DNA of 64,000 bases from Flectobacillus longus (GCF_030056705.1 NZ_JASHIC010000014.1:124001-188000); one strand, 5' to 3'. Positions 35,318 to 45,664 are shown, counted from the first letter of the stretch. A program made the numbers and translations. The notes: a model not told the origin generated them from the sequence alone.

Positions 35318-38300
35318 ATGAAAAAAATATACCTATTATACTGGTTTGTGAGCTTAATGATCTCTTCATCATTAGTAGCTCAAAACATCCCTACACAGGG
35401 ACAGGTTGCTTATTACTCGTTTAATAATAATGCTAATGATGGAAGTGGTAATAATAATCATGGTATTATTAGTGGAGGAACATTTACTACTGATAAAAAT
35501 AATACTAGCAATACCGCTTATCAGGTTGCTGTGCAAGGAGGTATTAGAGTTGCTAATAGTAATTCTTTGAAATTCACCACAGGTTTTTCATTTAGCGTTT
35601 GGGTAATGCCATTATCTACAGCAGGTATTGATGGTTATGGGCGAAATAATAATTATGGCTATCATCCAATCTTTTCAAAAAATTGCGATAGATTAAATTT
35701 TTATGCAGGGCTCGGATACTCCTCTCAGCAAGAGTGCTCTTTTAATGCGGGAACTTGGTATGGAGGGAACTCTGTGGATAAAATACCTTTTTCCGTTGGT
35801 TCATGGATGCACTTGGCTGCTAGTTATGACGGAGCACAAATGAAACTTTATAAGAATGGTAAGTTACTCTCTACTAAGGTAACTAAAATAGATTTTACGG
35901 ATTCTAATAATGCCAACTTGGTAATTGGCGGAATGAATTGTTGGGGATACTATTTTAATGGTAAAATTGATGAATTACGTCTATATAATCGTTCATTGAC
36001 TGATGCTGAAGTATTAGCTCTATTTCAAGACACTGCTACAATCCCAACTCTTAGTATTGGCACGAGTACATTTTCAGCTCCTTTGACAAGTGGCTCAGGG
36101 ACGTTGTCTGTAAGTTCTAATACTAATTGGACGGTGAGTAGCGATGGTTCTTGGCTAGTACCTAAGGTTACGACTGGAACGGGCAATCAAGTAGTAGGGT
36201 TTGATTATCAATCTAATTCAGGGACGACAAGTCGTATAGCTAAGTTAACCTTTAAGTCTGGGAGTCTCTCACAGGTATTTACAGTTACACAGGCAGGTAT
36301 TGCACCAACTCTTAGTATTGGCACGAGTACATTTTCAGCTCCTTTGACGAGTGGCTCAGGGACGTTGTCTGTAAGTTCTAATACTAATTGGACAGTGAGT
36401 AGCGATGGTTCTTGGCTAGTACCTAAGGTTACGACAGGAACGGGCAATCAAGTAGTAGGATTTGATTATCAATCTAATTCAGGGACGACAAGTCGTATAG
36501 CTAAGTTAACTTTTAAGTCTGGGAGTCTCTCACAGGTATTTACAGTTACACAGGCTGGTATTGCACCAACTCTTAGTATTGGCACGAGTACATTTTCAGC
36601 TCCTTTGACGAGTGGCTCAGGGACGTTGTCTGTAAGTTCTAATACTAATTGGACTGTGAGTAGCGATGGTTCTTGGCTAGTACCTAAGATTACGACAGGA
36701 ACGGGCAATCAAGTAGTAGGGTTTGATTATCAATCTAATTCAGGGACGACAAGTCGTATTGCCAAGTTAACCTTTAAGTCTGGGAGTCTCTCACAGGTGT
36801 TTACAGTTACACAGGCAGGTATTGCACCAACTCTTAGTATTGGCACGAGTACATTTTCAGCTCCTTTGACAAGTGGCTCAGGGACGTTGTCTGTAAGTTC
36901 TAATACTAATTGGACAGTGAGTAGCGATGGTTCTTGGCTAGTACCTAAGGTTACGACTGGAACGGGCAATCAAGTAGTAGGGTTTGATTATCAATCTAAT
37001 TCAGGGACGACAAGTCGTATAGCTAAGTTAACTTTTAAGTCTGGGAGTCTCTCACAGGTATTTACAGTTACACAGGCAGGTATTGCACCAACTCTTAGTA
37101 TTGGCACGAGTACATTTTCAGCTCCTTTGACGAGTGGCTCAGGGACGTTGTCTGTAAGTTCTAATACTAATTGGACAGTGAGTAGCGATGGTTCTTGGCT
37201 AGTACCTAAGGTTACGACAGGAACGGGCAATCAAGTAGTAGGGTTTGATTATCAATCTAATTCAGGAACGACAAGTCGTATAGCTAAGTTAACCTTTAAG
37301 TCTGGGAGTCTCTCACAGGTATTTACAGTTACACAGGCTGGTATTGCACCAACTCTTAGTATTGGCACGAGTACATTTTCAGCTCCTTTGACGAGTGGCT
37401 CAGGGACGTTGTCTGTAAGTTCTAATACTAATTGGACAGTGAGTAGCGATGGTTCTTGGCTAGTACCTAAGGTTACGACAGGAACGGGCAATCAAGTAGT
37501 AGGATTTGATTATCAATCTAATTCAGGAACGACAAGTCGTATAGCTAAGTTAACCTTTAAGTCTGGGAGTCTCTCACAGGTGTTTACAGTTACACAGGCA
37601 GGGGCTCAATATATTTTGACTGCAAGCCCTCAACTATTATCTTTTCCTTCAACCCCAATTACGTCTGATAATCAAATTATTACTATTAACAGTAATACAA
37701 AATGGCAAGTGAGTGAAAAACCAAATTGGGTAATGGTTTCACCTGAAACGGGATTAAGTAGCGGTACACTTACTGTTTCGGTTTCAAATAATAAAGGGTA
37801 TGATATTCGACAAGGAGAGCTAGTTATTACGAATGGCGTTTTATCACAAAATATTCGTTTAGAACAGGCAGGATATAAAGCAGTGCTCTCTGTACTACCT
37901 ACTGCTGTAGAAGCTGAGAGCGTAGATGGATTAAACCGTTTTATAGACTTATTTGCAACCTCCGACTGGTCAATAACCTCAAATGTAACTTGGTTAAAAG
38001 TAAGTACAACAACAGGACAGGCTGGAAATGCTCATATTGCCTTCACAATAGATGTTAATACAACATTGGCAAGTCGAACGGGCACGATTTATATTACAGG
38101 AGAAAATGTACAGCGTACTATTGTAGTTATGCAAAAAGCTGGAGCACCTCCAGTGCCTGCGACTTGTGGGAAACCTCAAAATCTAAAAGTAAGCATTGTC
38201 AGTGATTTAATAAAAGCTACTTGGGTGCCTGTGAGTGGTGCAACTCGCTATAAAGTTTGGTATAGCGAAAACTCGGATCCTTATGTTCAGCGGAGTTCTC

Positions 38301-40771
38301 CCACTATTGCCGAATACAGTGGTTTTTATGCTAAGCCTTCTGCCAATGCTTGTATCAGGATTGAGGCAACGTGTGCCAACGGACTAACGAGTGAATCGAG
38401 TGCAGAGGTCTGTGTGAAAACCCCTCCTCCTAGTAAATGTATGATGCCTCCCAATTTTCGTTATACTATTTTGAATAGCAATACTGCTCGTTTTGAATGG
38501 GATGCTGTACCCGATATTATGGATTATAGTTTGAGTATTAATGGTGGCACCCAAATGGTCTCTACTACAGCTACATACAAAGATTTTGCTTATCAGGCAG
38601 GCCAAACACTTTGTGTACAACTTAGTCCTAATTGTCCCGCTGGTTGGATTGGTTGGTCTAAAGAATTATGTGTTGGAAGCATTAGTGCAAAATTTGCCAC
38701 AAGTACAACACAGATAAATGCTTTGGCAAAAGGTGGTAGTCCAAATGTTTTTGTATTTTCTACTGCCGAGTGGGAGGTTGTGAATGTTACGGGTGGTTTT
38801 TTTACACACCAAATAACTATGACACCTCAGAATAACCTTCAAGATGGTAAAATTACGATAAATATAAACGAAAACTTTAGCACAGAAACCCGTACTGGTA
38901 GTTTTGTAGTACGTCAAAAAGGGGGAGCTACGTCACAAACCATAACGGTAAGCATTACTCAAGCAGGACAATATGTAGTACCGCCGCCACCTGTTTGTGA
39001 TGTTCCTGTAAGCCTAGGACATACGTTGAATTCTAATGACTGGGCAACGGTATCGTGGTTGCCTGTTGATGGCGCTTCGAGCTATCAGGTATATGCTAAA
39101 TTTGAAAAAAATGACTGGTCTTTTTTAGAAAACTCGTACAACACCTACATTACTAAAGCTGTTAGCCCCAATACCAATTTTTGTTTCAAGGTAATAGCAA
39201 TATGTGCTAACGGTGGAAGAAGTGCCGAATCTGCTGAGTATTGCTTTGACTCTCGCTTGATTGTATATCCAAACACCCAAAATGTAGCTAATAATGCAGG
39301 CAGTTTTGAAGTAACTTTAGATGCATCTGAGTCATGGACAGCTAGTACTGATGCTTCTTGGCTAAGCGTTAGCCCCAAAAGCGGTAATGCAGGAAAGGGA
39401 CAGAAACTAACACTTAGCTATTTGGATTACGCTTTGGCAGGAGGGAGGTTAGCTGTAGACGGTACTAGAGTATCTACATTAAACATTAAAACGATAAAAG
39501 CTGCTCTGGCTTCTGCTAAAATTACACAAACAGGAGGAATCCTTTCTGATGAAGAAAGAAATAGACAAGCAATAAAGTTTGATGTTGTTGACATTTCTCA
39601 TAAAAACAACGGTGTTGTGATTTATACTAAGAATAGAGGCTCAAGTGATGCTGAAGTAATTTTTGTAGTAGATATGAGTAAAGCACAGATTATTCCTAAA
39701 TATCAATCTTCATCTTCTGCGAAACAAGTGTTTGAGAAACTTATTAAAGACAGAGGGACTTATTTTGGAGAAAATAATATTATTACAACAATAAATGGGG
39801 AAATGTTTGATAAGTCATCTAATGCTAAATACTCTCTTCAGATTGAAAATTCCCCACTCGTAATAGGTGGTATGCTAACAGGCAAGAGTTCAAGATTTTA
39901 CCAGGCTCTAAAAATGACAGGTTACAGTGGAAATTTTGAAATCGAAAGTATTGATAATAATACAAAACTACCAATACCAGGGTTTGCTCATGTGATAACA
40001 GGAAATTTTATGAATGTAACGTGTCAGGAAAGCGATTGGTATAGTTTTACTGGTTGTGGCAGTGCTTGTGATAATTCAGACTTCTATAAGAAAAAGGAAA
40101 ACACAACTATAATAAGTGGGATTGATACAGATGTAAAAAAAGCTGGGTTTGAAAAAATGGTTATTTATATTGGTAAGAGTACAAACCATAATGCGTGTAA
40201 GCTAATGAAGATACTAGGAGTTCCCTATTTCTTTACAGAAAATCAGGATGGTAGTATCTTTTTAACAGAAATACAAAAAAACGCAACTAAAATAGTATTA
40301 TTTGATGGAGGAGGTTCTTCTCAAGCATACGGTATAGGCGGCTACTTCAAAGAAAGTGAAACATGTATTGCTGAATCATCACCTCGTAAAATTCCGCAGA
40401 CTTTTACAATCTTGGCAACAACAAAAGATATTTATGGAAGCAGCAGTCTCTCTATTCCAGCTGACACCCTAAAATCAACAGCATTGTCTGTAGCGATGGA
40501 GGAGCAAGATAATAGCTTATTGAATATTTACCCTAATCCTAATGAAGGTAAACCAACACTAACATATAACTTAAAAGAGGAAGTAGTACAAAATGGCATA
40601 ATATTATCTGTAACCAATATGCTTGGACAAGTGGTACTTCAACAAGAAATGGGAACTCATGCTTCAGGTCAATTACAGCTAAATTTGAGTAATCAACCAG
40701 TAGGTATATATATTGTCAGGTTGCAATCTGGTAACTATCAAGTAAGTAAAAAAATTGAAATACAACGCTAA
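35318..40771 (+). CDS. Giant secreted protein: LamG, BACON array, phosphodiester glycosidase-like domain, T9SS signal
   Basis: 1817 residues secreted by the type IX system. Signal peptide 1-23; LamG/concanavalin-like domain ~25-230 (GIDELRLYNRSLTDAEV); six near-identical 87-residue BACON repeats at 244-765, two diverged BACON domains to ~945; then fibronectin-III-like modules alternating with two more BACON-like domains to ~1410. The C-terminal enzyme-like domain (~1420-1720) has IYIGKSTNHNACKLMKIL and IVLFDGGGSSQAYGIGG, the DGGGSS motif of NAGPA-type phosphodiester glycosidases. It ends in a type A sorting domain (LLNIYPNPNEGKPTLTYNL ... KIEIQ). Probably binds and acts on a polysaccharide at the cell surface. 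Preceded by a LytTR gene. Confidence 0.88.
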   Translation: MKKIYLLYWFVSLMISSSLVAQNIPTQGQVAYYSFNNNANDGSGNNNHGIISGGTFTTDKNNTSNTAYQVAVQGGIRVANSNSLKFTTGFSFSVWVMPLSTAGIDGYGRNNNYGYHPIFSKNCDRLNFYAGLGYSSQQECSFNAGTWYGGNSVDKIPFSVGSWMHLAASYDGAQMKLYKNGKLLSTKVTKIDFTDSNNANLVIGGMNCWGYYFNGKIDELRLYNRSLTDAEVLALFQDTATIPTLSIGTSTFSAPLTSGSGTLSVSSNTNWTVSSDGSWLVPKVTTGTGNQVVGFDYQSNSGTTSRIAKLTFKSGSLSQVFTVTQAGIAPTLSIGTSTFSAPLTSGSGTLSVSSNTNWTVSSDGSWLVPKVTTGTGNQVVGFDYQSNSGTTSRIAKLTFKSGSLSQVFTVTQAGIAPTLSIGTSTFSAPLTSGSGTLSVSSNTNWTVSSDGSWLVPKITTGTGNQVVGFDYQSNSGTTSRIAKLTFKSGSLSQVFTVTQAGIAPTLSIGTSTFSAPLTSGSGTLSVSSNTNWTVSSDGSWLVPKVTTGTGNQVVGFDYQSNSGTTSRIAKLTFKSGSLSQVFTVTQAGIAPTLSIGTSTFSAPLTSGSGTLSVSSNTNWTVSSDGSWLVPKVTTGTGNQVVGFDYQSNSGTTSRIAKLTFKSGSLSQVFTVTQAGIAPTLSIGTSTFSAPLTSGSGTLSVSSNTNWTVSSDGSWLVPKVTTGTGNQVVGFDYQSNSGTTSRIAKLTFKSGSLSQVFTVTQAGAQYILTASPQLLSFPSTPITSDNQIITINSNTKWQVSEKPNWVMVSPETGLSSGTLTVSVSNNKGYDIRQGELVITNGVLSQNIRLEQAGYKAVLSVLPTAVEAESVDGLNRFIDLFATSDWSITSNVTWLKVSTTTGQAGNAHIAFTIDVNTTLASRTGTIYITGENVQRTIVVMQKAGAPPVPATCGKPQNLKVSIVSDLIKATWVPVSGATRYKVWYSENSDPYVQRSSPTIAEYSGFYAKPSANACIRIEATCANGLTSESSAEVCVKTPPPSKCMMPPNFRYTILNSNTARFEWDAVPDIMDYSLSINGGTQMVSTTATYKDFAYQAGQTLCVQLSPNCPAGWIGWSKELCVGSISAKFATSTTQINALAKGGSPNVFVFSTAEWEVVNVTGGFFTHQITMTPQNNLQDGKITININENFSTETRTGSFVVRQKGGATSQTITVSITQAGQYVVPPPPVCDVPVSLGHTLNSNDWATVSWLPVDGASSYQVYAKFEKNDWSFLENSYNTYITKAVSPNTNFCFKVIAICANGGRSAESAEYCFDSRLIVYPNTQNVANNAGSFEVTLDASESWTASTDASWLSVSPKSGNAGKGQKLTLSYLDYALAGGRLAVDGTRVSTLNIKTIKAALASAKITQTGGILSDEERNRQAIKFDVVDISHKNNGVVIYTKNRGSSDAEVIFVVDMSKAQIIPKYQSSSSAKQVFEKLIKDRGTYFGENNIITTINGEMFDKSSNAKYSLQIENSPLVIGGMLTGKSSRFYQALKMTGYSGNFEIESIDNNTKLPIPGFAHVITGNFMNVTCQESDWYSFTGCGSACDNSDFYKKKENTTIISGIDTDVKKAGFEKMVIYIGKSTNHNACKLMKILGVPYFFTENQDGSIFLTEIQKNATKIVLFDGGGSSQAYGIGGYFKESETCIAESSPRKIPQTFTILATTKDIYGSSSLSIPADTLKSTALSVAMEEQDNSLLNIYPNPNEGKPTLTYNLKEEVVQNGIILSVTNMLGQVVLQQEMGTHASGQLQLNLSNQPVGIYIVRLQSGNYQVSKKIEIQR
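36047..37612 (+). repeat. Six tandem 261-bp repeats (87-residue BACON units)
   Basis: Copies start at 36047, 36308, 36569, 36830, 37091 and 37352, exactly 261 bp apart, each encoding TLSIGTSTFSAPLTSGSG...VTQAGIAP. The copies differ only at scattered, mostly silent positions (for example AAGATT for AAGGTT in copy 3, giving Ile for Val). Such identity indicates recent expansion or homogenisation and will make copy number unstable in assembly. Confidence 0.97.
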
Positions 40772-40880
40772 AAACTTGTATGATGAAAACCTAAGTCATC
40801 CCTAATTTTGGAATAATTTAAAATAGAGACTTCTTGTTTGTACTTATTGGGATTCACAAGGTGAACCATTGTATTGTTTA

Positions 40881-40924
40881 TGCAAAAAGGCGATCGAAAA
40901 ACTCATTTCGACCGCCTTTTTGCA
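40881..40924. terminator. Intrinsic terminator after the giant secreted protein
   Basis: Stem TGCAAAAAGGCGATCGAAA with TTTCGACCGCCTTTTTGCA around a short loop, one mismatch. It ends in a T run and serves the plus-strand gene 110 nt upstream. Confidence 0.85.
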
Positions 40925-40989
40925 TACTATATTTCAACATGAGATCTCTTTAGACGCAAAGCTTTACGTTTCTACTAGTAAAATGCAGA

Positions 40990-41016
40990 TTAAAAATAAT
41001 CACTCATGCACTCAAT
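40990..41016. repeat. 27-nt dispersed repeat (other copy at 46176-46202)
   Basis: TTAAAAATAATCACTCAT followed by GCACTCAAT; the copy at 46176-46202 differs at one base. Both lie just downstream of minus-strand genes, next to imperfect inverted repeats. Confidence 0.7.
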
Positions 41017-41116
41017 TACTAAATTTGGGATGATTCATGTGTTATTAACTTCAGAACTAAGTCTTGGACTAGTAATTACAAAGAAGTTTCATTTTCAAAT
41101 CCTCAAATTAGAACCA

Positions 41117-42343
41117 CTAGCTTTTGGGCTTACCTTTTCTATGGTTTTCGAAATGCGTTCCGATTTTGCCGAGGGCTAATTCTAGTTGTTCCAAATGCGG
41201 TAAAAATACAATTCGGAAATGGTCTGGTTCTTTGAAGTTAAAGCCTGTTCCAGCCACAACCAAAATACGCTGTTCTTCCAAAAGACTTAATACAAAATCA
41301 CCATCATTTTTGAAGTCAAATTGTTTTAAATCAAATTTTGGGAAAAGGTACATCGCACCTTTAGGCTTTACACAAGACACTCCTGGAATAGCCACAAGCT
41401 TTTCGTGTGTCAAATTCATTTGTTTGTACAAACGACCCGTCGGAATCACCAAATCATTGATTGACTGATAGCCTCCCAGCGCCGTTTGGATACCGTATTG
41501 GGTAATTACATTGGCGCACAAACGCATACTAGCCATAAAAGTCAAACCTTCGATATAGGATTTTGCTTTATGTTTTGCCCCTGTCAACACCATCCATCCT
41601 CCACGGAAACCTGCAGCACGGTAGTTTTTAGACATACCACCCATGGTAATAATGAGGGTTTCTTCAGACATCCCTGCCGTGGTGTGATGCACCGCTCCGT
41701 CGTATAAAATTTTATCATAAATTTCGTCTGCAAAAACAATCAACTTATGTTTTTCTGCAATACGAACAATTCCTTCTACAATTTCTTTTTCGTAAACTGC
41801 TCCGGTTGGATTATTAGGGTTGATTAAAACGATACCTCTGGTTTTCTTGGTAATTTTAGATTCGATGTCTTTCAAATCTGGATTCCAGTCCGAAGCTTCA
41901 TCACATACATAATGTACTGGAGTACCACCCGCTAATCCTACCGAAGTTGTCCAAAGAGGATAATCTGGTGAAGGTATCAAAATTTCATCTCCATTATTCA
42001 ACAAAGCAGTCATTACCATTGTGATCAACTCACTCACCCCATTTCCGATGAAAACATCTTCGATTTCGACTTTTCTTACACCGCGACTTTGGTAATACTG
42101 CATAACGGCCTTGCGGGCGGCAAACAACCCTCTAGAATCGGCATAACCTTGAGCATTGCGAATATTCATGATAATGTCATGAATGATTTCGTCTGGTGTC
42201 TCAAAGCCAAATGCCGCTGGGTTGCCGATGTTTAGAGAAGTGATTTTGTAGCCCTCACGTTGTAATTGGAGAGCCTTCTCGTAAACGGGACCACGAATGT
42301 CGTAGCGGAGCGCGTCAAGGCGACTACTTTTTAGGATTTCCAT
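41117..42343 (-). CDS. alaA: Aminotransferase class I/II, AlaA-like alanine transaminase
   Basis: PLP enzyme of 408 residues that probably converts pyruvate and glutamate to alanine and 2-oxoglutarate. It closely follows the E. coli AlaA/AlaC-type pattern at YDIRGPVYEKALQLQREG, LNIGNPAAFGFETPDEI, NAQGYADSRGLFAARKAVMQ, DVFIGNGVSELI, PSPDYPLWTT, and INPNNPTGAVY. The PLP lysine is in MGGMSKNYRAAGFRGGW. The length is the usual one. Cytoplasmic, single gene on the minus strand. The symbol rests on recognised similarity and could be replaced by a broader aspartate-aminotransferase name. Confidence 0.85.
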   Translation of the reverse strand: MEILKSSRLDALRYDIRGPVYEKALQLQREGYKITSLNIGNPAAFGFETPDEIIHDIIMNIRNAQGYADSRGLFAARKAVMQYYQSRGVRKVEIEDVFIGNGVSELITMVMTALLNNGDEILIPSPDYPLWTTSVGLAGGTPVHYVCDEASDWNPDLKDIESKITKKTRGIVLINPNNPTGAVYEKEIVEGIVRIAEKHKLIVFADEIYDKILYDGAVHHTTAGMSEETLIITMGGMSKNYRAAGFRGGWMVLTGAKHKAKSYIEGLTFMASMRLCANVITQYGIQTALGGYQSINDLVIPTGRLYKQMNLTHEKLVAIPGVSCVKPKGAMYLFPKFDLKQFDFKNDGDFVLSLLEEQRILVVAGTGFNFKEPDHFRIVFLPHLEQLELALGKIGTHFENHRKGKPKS

Positions 42344-43063
42344 AATTGCTTTTGTAAGAAATATTTAGTCGTTCGGCAGGAAGTTAGACGAGAATAGGAC
42401 CTAAGTTGGGGAAAGAGAATCTGCTAATTGATTTATTTGGGCTGGTTAACACTACATCTTTTGTACTAGACTTGGTTGTACTCAAACTCCTCTTGCGACA
42501 CTACAATACCGTAAACTAGATGGCTGTTCTTGACTAAATCCAAGCTTGGGGCTAAATAGTTTTGTTTCAAATAAGTAATAGCGGTAAAGTTCCGAAAAAA
42601 ATATGAATCCTACTTAAGCACTAGAGATATTTTTTGTAAAGAAACTAGGTGTTTCGACTTGACTATCTGGTCTCGGACTCAGCACAATTACTCAAAACTT
42701 AAGATTTTGTGTAGATAAAAGAGTATACGTTTTGTACGTATTTGTCTACAATTGAAAGAAAGTTTACTCCTATTAATTAACTATACTTTTTAAGTAATGC
42801 GAATAATTAAAGTTTAGTGCTTTTTGTGGTTAATTAATATAATGTGTTTTTAATCAGTATTTTATAGATATTTATTTGGAGTGTTAAATGCTATTTTATT
42901 TTGATTGAAATTAATTTTTTATTTTATAATCTTTCTAAATAGTGTTTTGATAAAGTATGCTGTTTTTTAAAAATCTGTAACGTTTTTACTCCTTTTCTGG
43001 TCATTTATTGCAGCAGGATAAAATAAAATTTTGCACCAATATATTTCCTAAAAACACATACTT
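42344..43063. other. Long divergent intergenic region
   Basis: 720 nt between alaA and a surface lipoprotein gene. The sequence is AT-rich. On the plus strand TAGTTTTG at 42557-42564 matches the -7 consensus, but the TTG upstream (42530-42532) is 24 nt away, longer than usual, and the 5' leader would be 500 nt. Nothing else recognised. Confidence 0.3.
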
Positions 43064-45664
43064 ATGACTAAAAGATTTTTTATTGCGTTTAGCCTTTTGC
43101 TAACATTTATCTTAAGTATCCAGTCGTGTAAGACTGACGATATTACAGCTTCTGCCAGTATTACAGGATTAAATTGTAGCGATGCTACCTTTTCAGCTAC
43201 AGCAACAAGTGGAACATCTTACACTGCTACGGCAACAGTTCCTTACACAGGCGGAAATGGCGCGGCCTATCAAGCTGGAACTCCAGTGGCGTCTACAGGG
43301 GTAACAGGTCTAACAGCAACTTTATCGGCGGGGCAACTGACTAGTGGAAGTGGTACAGCTTCCTTTGTAATTACAGGAACGCCTGCATCGGCTGGTACTG
43401 CTACTTTTGCGATTGATTTGGGTGGACAATCTTGTACATTGTCTTTGCCCGTTGTAGCTTCAAAAGCAAGTATTGCTAGCTTGGTATTGAGTAGTGTTGT
43501 GCCTGCGGCAGGTGTGAGTGGCACGGCATATACAGGTATTGCCACATTGGCTTATACAGGAAGTAATAGTGGAACTTATGATGTGTCAACGGCTTCTTCG
43601 ACAGGTGTAGAGGGTTTGACAGCAACATTAGATGCTGGAACGCTTGTTTCAGGTTCGGGTACATTGACTTACAAAATATCAGGTACACCAACCTCCGCTG
43701 GAACCGCGACCTTTAATTTAAGTTTTGGCGGACAGACCTGTACTATCACAATTACCGTTACCGCTGGTAGCTCAGGAACTGCCACTCCAGCTGTTGATAC
43801 CGTAGTAATTGTGTATTCAGGAACAACCGCTTCGGTAAGTAATCCATATCAAAGTGCTGGCGTAACTGTTACTACAAGTGGAGCAGATGTAACGGTAAAA
43901 TCGACAAATACTACCAAAGAAATCGTGTATTTATTGTCAGGAACTGCTAGTAAGGGAAGTTTCAAGTTGTACAGTGATTACAAATACAATATTGCTATGA
44001 AAGGGCTAAGTGTAACCAATAGTGTAGGGCCTGCAATTAATGTTCAATCTAGTAAAAAAGGTACGATTAATATTGTAGCTGGAACTACCAATACGCTTGT
44101 AGACGGCGCTACCTATACCACCAGTACCGAAGATCAAAAAGGAACATTCTTTAGTGAAGGACAATTACTCTTTAAGGGCACAGGTACTTTGAATGTTACT
44201 GGAAATAACAAACATGGCATCGCAGCTGACGATTATATCTCCATAAGTGAAGCAACTATCATCGTTAAATCTGCGGCTAGTGATGGTGTTCATGCCAAAG
44301 ATTATTTCCAGATGGATAATGGAACATTATCGGTCACATCTTCTGGCGATGGAGTAGAAGCCGATGAAGGTTATATTGTGGTAAATGGTGGTACGATCAA
44401 TGTTTCAAGTGTAGATGATGGAATTACAGCTTCTTATGATGGTTCGGATGCTTCGATTACGCCTTATGTTTTGGTCAAAGGAGGAAAGATTACTGTCAAT
44501 ACTTCAGGCGAAAAAGGCAATGCCATCAAAAGTGAAAGTTATACCACTATTGGTACTTCAGACGCTGTGACTTTGACTGTATCTGGCAAGGGCTCGAAAG
44601 GTATTAAAACGGGGGGAGACTTTACGCTGACTTCTGGAACTATTAAAATTACGACTACTGGCGTAGCATATTACAATACCACAGACCTTGACATTGTTGC
44701 GCCTGCAGGTATCAATTGTGATAAAAATCTTTCTATCAAGGGAGGGGATTTGACTATTACAAGTACTGGACAAGGAGGAAAAGGCATAACTGTAGATGGA
44801 ACTGCTACTGTTAATGGAGGTACGACTACAATTACAGCATCTGGCGCTACTTATACCTATACTTCTGCTAATACGAGTGAAGCAAAAGGTTTTAAGAGTG
44901 ATGGTACTTTTGTTATGAATGGAGGCACACTTAATATTTCAGCTTCTGACGATGGTTTAAAATCAAATACTTCCATTACGATTAATGATGGAAATGTCAA
45001 TGTTACCAAGTCGTATGAGGGTATGGAATCAATCTTCATTACCATTGCTGGTGGAGTATGTAACTTGACCGCCAGCAATGACGGTATTAATACTTCTTAC
45101 GGAACTGTTTCGGGAGGTACAGAATCAAACGATAATAGTCATTTGAAAGTTACAGGTGGCGTATTAATCGTAACAGGTTCTGATGCAATAGATAGCAATG
45201 GTAATTTTACGATTAGTGGAGGATATGTGATTACCAACGGAAATGAAGATATTGACGTGAATGGAAATTTCTTGGTTAATGGAGGAACGTTAATGGGAGC
45301 AGAACCCGCCAGTAATATGACAAAAGCAATGGGGACGGCTTCTACACAAGTGGGTATGTTTATAAAATCCAGTGCATCCGTGGCAACTTCTTCGTTATTT
45401 CATATTGAAGACGCAAATGGAAAAGACATCGTAACATTCAAGCCTAAAAGTGCTTCAGGATATCTCCATGTTTCTACTCCGAGTATGGCTAAAGGAGCTC
45501 AGTACAAAATCTATTTTGGAGGAGCATATACAGGAGGTAGTTATATTGGAGGTTCATCGGGTTGGGGTTTATATACAGGAGGAACGTATTCCACTTCTGG
45601 TGCGACATTGAAATCAACCACCACGACTTCAACCTCTAGCACTGTGAATACCATAACATTCTAA
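43064..45664 (+). CDS. Surface lipoprotein with Cthe_2159-like carbohydrate-binding beta-helix
   Basis: 866-residue lipoprotein with lipobox LSIQSC (Cys22). Two tandem ~90-residue Ig-like modules (residues ~33-130 and ~135-235) share GTASFVITGTPASAGTATFAI / GTLTYKISGTPTSAGTATFNL. Then a right-handed beta-helix (~250-800) has coils of form 'xxGxxxVTSxxDGxxxD': NKHGIAADDYISIS, DGVHAKDYFQMDNGTLSV, DGVEADEGYIVVNGGTINV. This matches the carbohydrate-binding domain of Clostridium Cthe_2159 (DUF4353), a polysaccharide-binding protein resembling pectate lyase. Residues ~800-866 are Thr/Gly/Ser-rich. It probably binds plant or environmental glycan at the cell surface; no catalysis is predicted. Confidence 0.82.
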   Translation: MTKRFFIAFSLLLTFILSIQSCKTDDITASASITGLNCSDATFSATATSGTSYTATATVPYTGGNGAAYQAGTPVASTGVTGLTATLSAGQLTSGSGTASFVITGTPASAGTATFAIDLGGQSCTLSLPVVASKASIASLVLSSVVPAAGVSGTAYTGIATLAYTGSNSGTYDVSTASSTGVEGLTATLDAGTLVSGSGTLTYKISGTPTSAGTATFNLSFGGQTCTITITVTAGSSGTATPAVDTVVIVYSGTTASVSNPYQSAGVTVTTSGADVTVKSTNTTKEIVYLLSGTASKGSFKLYSDYKYNIAMKGLSVTNSVGPAINVQSSKKGTINIVAGTTNTLVDGATYTTSTEDQKGTFFSEGQLLFKGTGTLNVTGNNKHGIAADDYISISEATIIVKSAASDGVHAKDYFQMDNGTLSVTSSGDGVEADEGYIVVNGGTINVSSVDDGITASYDGSDASITPYVLVKGGKITVNTSGEKGNAIKSESYTTIGTSDAVTLTVSGKGSKGIKTGGDFTLTSGTIKITTTGVAYYNTTDLDIVAPAGINCDKNLSIKGGDLTITSTGQGGKGITVDGTATVNGGTTTITASGATYTYTSANTSEAKGFKSDGTFVMNGGTLNISASDDGLKSNTSITINDGNVNVTKSYEGMESIFITIAGGVCNLTASNDGINTSYGTVSGGTESNDNSHLKVTGGVLIVTGSDAIDSNGNFTISGGYVITNGNEDIDVNGNFLVNGGTLMGAEPASNMTKAMGTASTQVGMFIKSSASVATSSLFHIEDANGKDIVTFKPKSASGYLHVSTPSMAKGAQYKIYFGGAYTGGSYIGGSSGWGLYTGGTYSTSGATLKSTTTTSTSSTVNTITF

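Larger units (their letters stand above)
40772..41116. other. Intergenic region with terminator and small repeats
   Basis: Between convergent genes. It holds the terminator at 40881-40924 and, at 40990-41016, a 27-nt sequence found almost unchanged at 46176-46202. GAACTAAGTCTTGGACTAGT near 41054 is a near reverse complement of 46081-46101. No gene. Confidence 0.5.

Noticed and set aside
36208-37491. Five equal antisense open frames of 79 residues, 261 bp apart
   Set aside because: They are shadows of the six BACON repeats on the opposite strand; composition and repetition follow the coding strand and no start signals or family matches are present.
36047-37612. Assembly artefact from repeat collapse or expansion
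   Set aside because: The copies carry distinct silent substitutions and the reading frame is kept through all six, so the array is real in kind; the copy number remains uncertain.
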